Source: Ignavibacteria bacterium
GTDB lineage: Bacteria > Bacteroidota > Ignavibacteria > Ch128b
Direction of reading: 5' to 3'
Assembly (NCBI GenBank): GCA_016873845.1
Contig: VGVX01000025.1
Coordinates: 1 to 34,070, forward strand
Length of the DNA stretch: 34,070 nucleotides
The position numbers and the translations under genes were made by a program. Positions 33,526 to 34,070 of the stretch are shown here, piece after piece. The notes under the pieces were generated by a model. It saw only the letters and a list, made by a program, of their open reading frames with translations, was not told the origin of the DNA and did not search any database. The number at the start of each line of letters is the position of its first letter. Position 1 is the stretch's first letter.

Positions 33526-33856
33526 TATTAGTTATTCTGGTTGTACTTCTACAAATGAAGAGCTAATTTTTTAACACCTTTATAACTTCCGCAGCGCTTA
33601 ACTTAGCCCGAATAGATTTTCCTATTTGCTGCTATAACTGGCCGGCCGGTCACTGAATATAGTTGCTGTGGCAGATAGGTGACAGCAATTAAATTTACAA
33701 TCACACCTAAATTTCATAAAATTTCCTTGACTTTTGATTTTTAACGATTAAGTTTGCGTATGAAGTAAATTAAAAATTAACATGAATTCGGGTCTTGAAA
33801 GTAAATGCTATTCGGACACCTGCAACGGTTTAATAATTTTTCTAAGGGGAGAGTTC
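33526..33856. other. Noncoding spacer with imperfect inverted repeat
   Basis: No gene is seen. The stretch at 33621-33679 can fold as a long imperfect inverted repeat: CCTAT...AACT at one end and AGTT...ATAGG at the other around ACTGGCCGGCCGGT (33637-33650). A seven-base stem TTGCTGT/ACAGCAA (33663-33669 and 33682-33688) competes with it. The rest is plain AT-rich sequence. Confidence 0.4.
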
Positions 33857-33898
33857 TACTTACTACTTACTACTTACTACTTACTACTTACTACTTAC
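33857..33898. repeat. Six-copy heptanucleotide tandem repeat (TACTTAC)
   Basis: Six perfect head-to-tail copies of TACTTAC. It lies 92 bases upstream of the transposase start codon, outside any coding region. Such repeats change copy number by slippage. Confidence 0.95.
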
Positions 33899-33990
33899 TA
33901 TAACCTTTCCTCGAAAAGACTTACTTGTAAAGCCTGAGTTGGGAATGGAATTTCTCAATAATAAATTAAGTTATAAAATAGGAGAAATTC

Positions 33991-34070
33991 ATGAGCCAAC
34001 GAAAACACTTAACCCCAGAACAGAAGACAATAATTCTAAGGGAGTTATTAGAAAACCAAGTTCCAATTAG
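33991..34070 (+). CDS. Insertion-sequence transposase, N-terminal part (runs off window)
   Basis: The frame begins MSQRKHLTPEQKTIILREL and runs open to the window edge. This is the usual N-terminal helix-turn-helix of IS3/IS911-type OrfA or related transposases, which bind the element ends. AGGAGA (33980-33985) is a good ribosome binding site five bases before the ATG. Only 26 residues are visible, so the family is a tentative call and the left end of the element was not identified with certainty. Confidence 0.65.
   Translation, partial: MSQRKHLTPEQKTIILRELLENQVPI

Noticed and set aside
33857-33898. A CRISPR-like repeat
   Set aside because: The units are seven bases and contiguous, with no spacers, so it is a simple tandem repeat.

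Overview
The window is about 34 kb of AT-rich, gene-dense DNA from a Gram-negative bacterium. Several features suggest the Bacteroidota/Chlorobiota/Ignavibacteriota side of the tree: a TonB-dependent receptor with an N-terminal carboxypeptidase-regulatory-like domain, lipoproteins with short lipoboxes, weak or absent Shine-Dalgarno sites beside many ATG or TTG starts, and a TatD-radical SAM fusion. The exact phylum is an inference. No rRNA or tRNA gene was seen.

Layout. (1) 1-521: the C-terminal end of a Fic-family gene carrying a short palindrome inserted in frame, then a degraded-looking spacer. (2) 522-3504, minus: a ClpP-fold SDH-type serine protease coupled to a tiny upstream gene, and an exported amidase-signature hydrolase. 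(3) 3678-7667, plus: an envelope glycan group of a GT9 heptosyltransferase-like enzyme, a SAM methyltransferase and a GT-C transferase with C-terminal TPRs. (4) 7729-17689, minus: a TatD/radical-SAM fusion, a DUF4143 AAA ATPase with a long dyad in front of it, then a tightly packed run purM > secreted propeller > TPR lipoprotein with a CHAT-like end > small lipoprotein > TonB-dependent receptor. (5) 17690-18082: an intergenic region with a candidate small structured RNA ending in an intrinsic terminator on the minus strand. (6) 18083-32242, plus: a PAS-PAS histidine kinase, then a roughly 600-base noncoding region with a sigma54-like promoter and a series of hairpins ending in a strong terminator, then a polysaccharide cluster (GT2, GT4, Wzx-type flippase, histidine kinase, receiver, sigma54 activator, GT2, STAS protein, nucleotidyltransferase-phosphoglycosyltransferase fusion, REC-REC-PP2C phosphatase). 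Most of these genes overlap or abut. (7) 32243-34070: a second DUF4143 ATPase, also with a dyad in front, a structured spacer, a six-copy heptanucleotide repeat, and the start of an insertion-sequence transposase.

How the genes fit together. The polysaccharide cluster mixes synthesis and export genes with two kinds of control: phosphorelay (soluble kinase, single receiver, NtrC-type activator) and partner switching (STAS protein plus PP2C phosphatase). The only sigma54-like promoter I found lies just upstream of this cluster, and the activator is encoded inside it, so positive feedback is plausible. A terminator between that promoter and the first glycosyltransferase means the promoter either makes a stand-alone RNA or drives a leader needing readthrough. 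The points most worth checking are this leader, the matched dyads in front of both DUF4143 ATPases, the fusion whose nucleotidyltransferase half has lost catalytic residues, and the lipoprotein with an apparently inactive CHAT domain.
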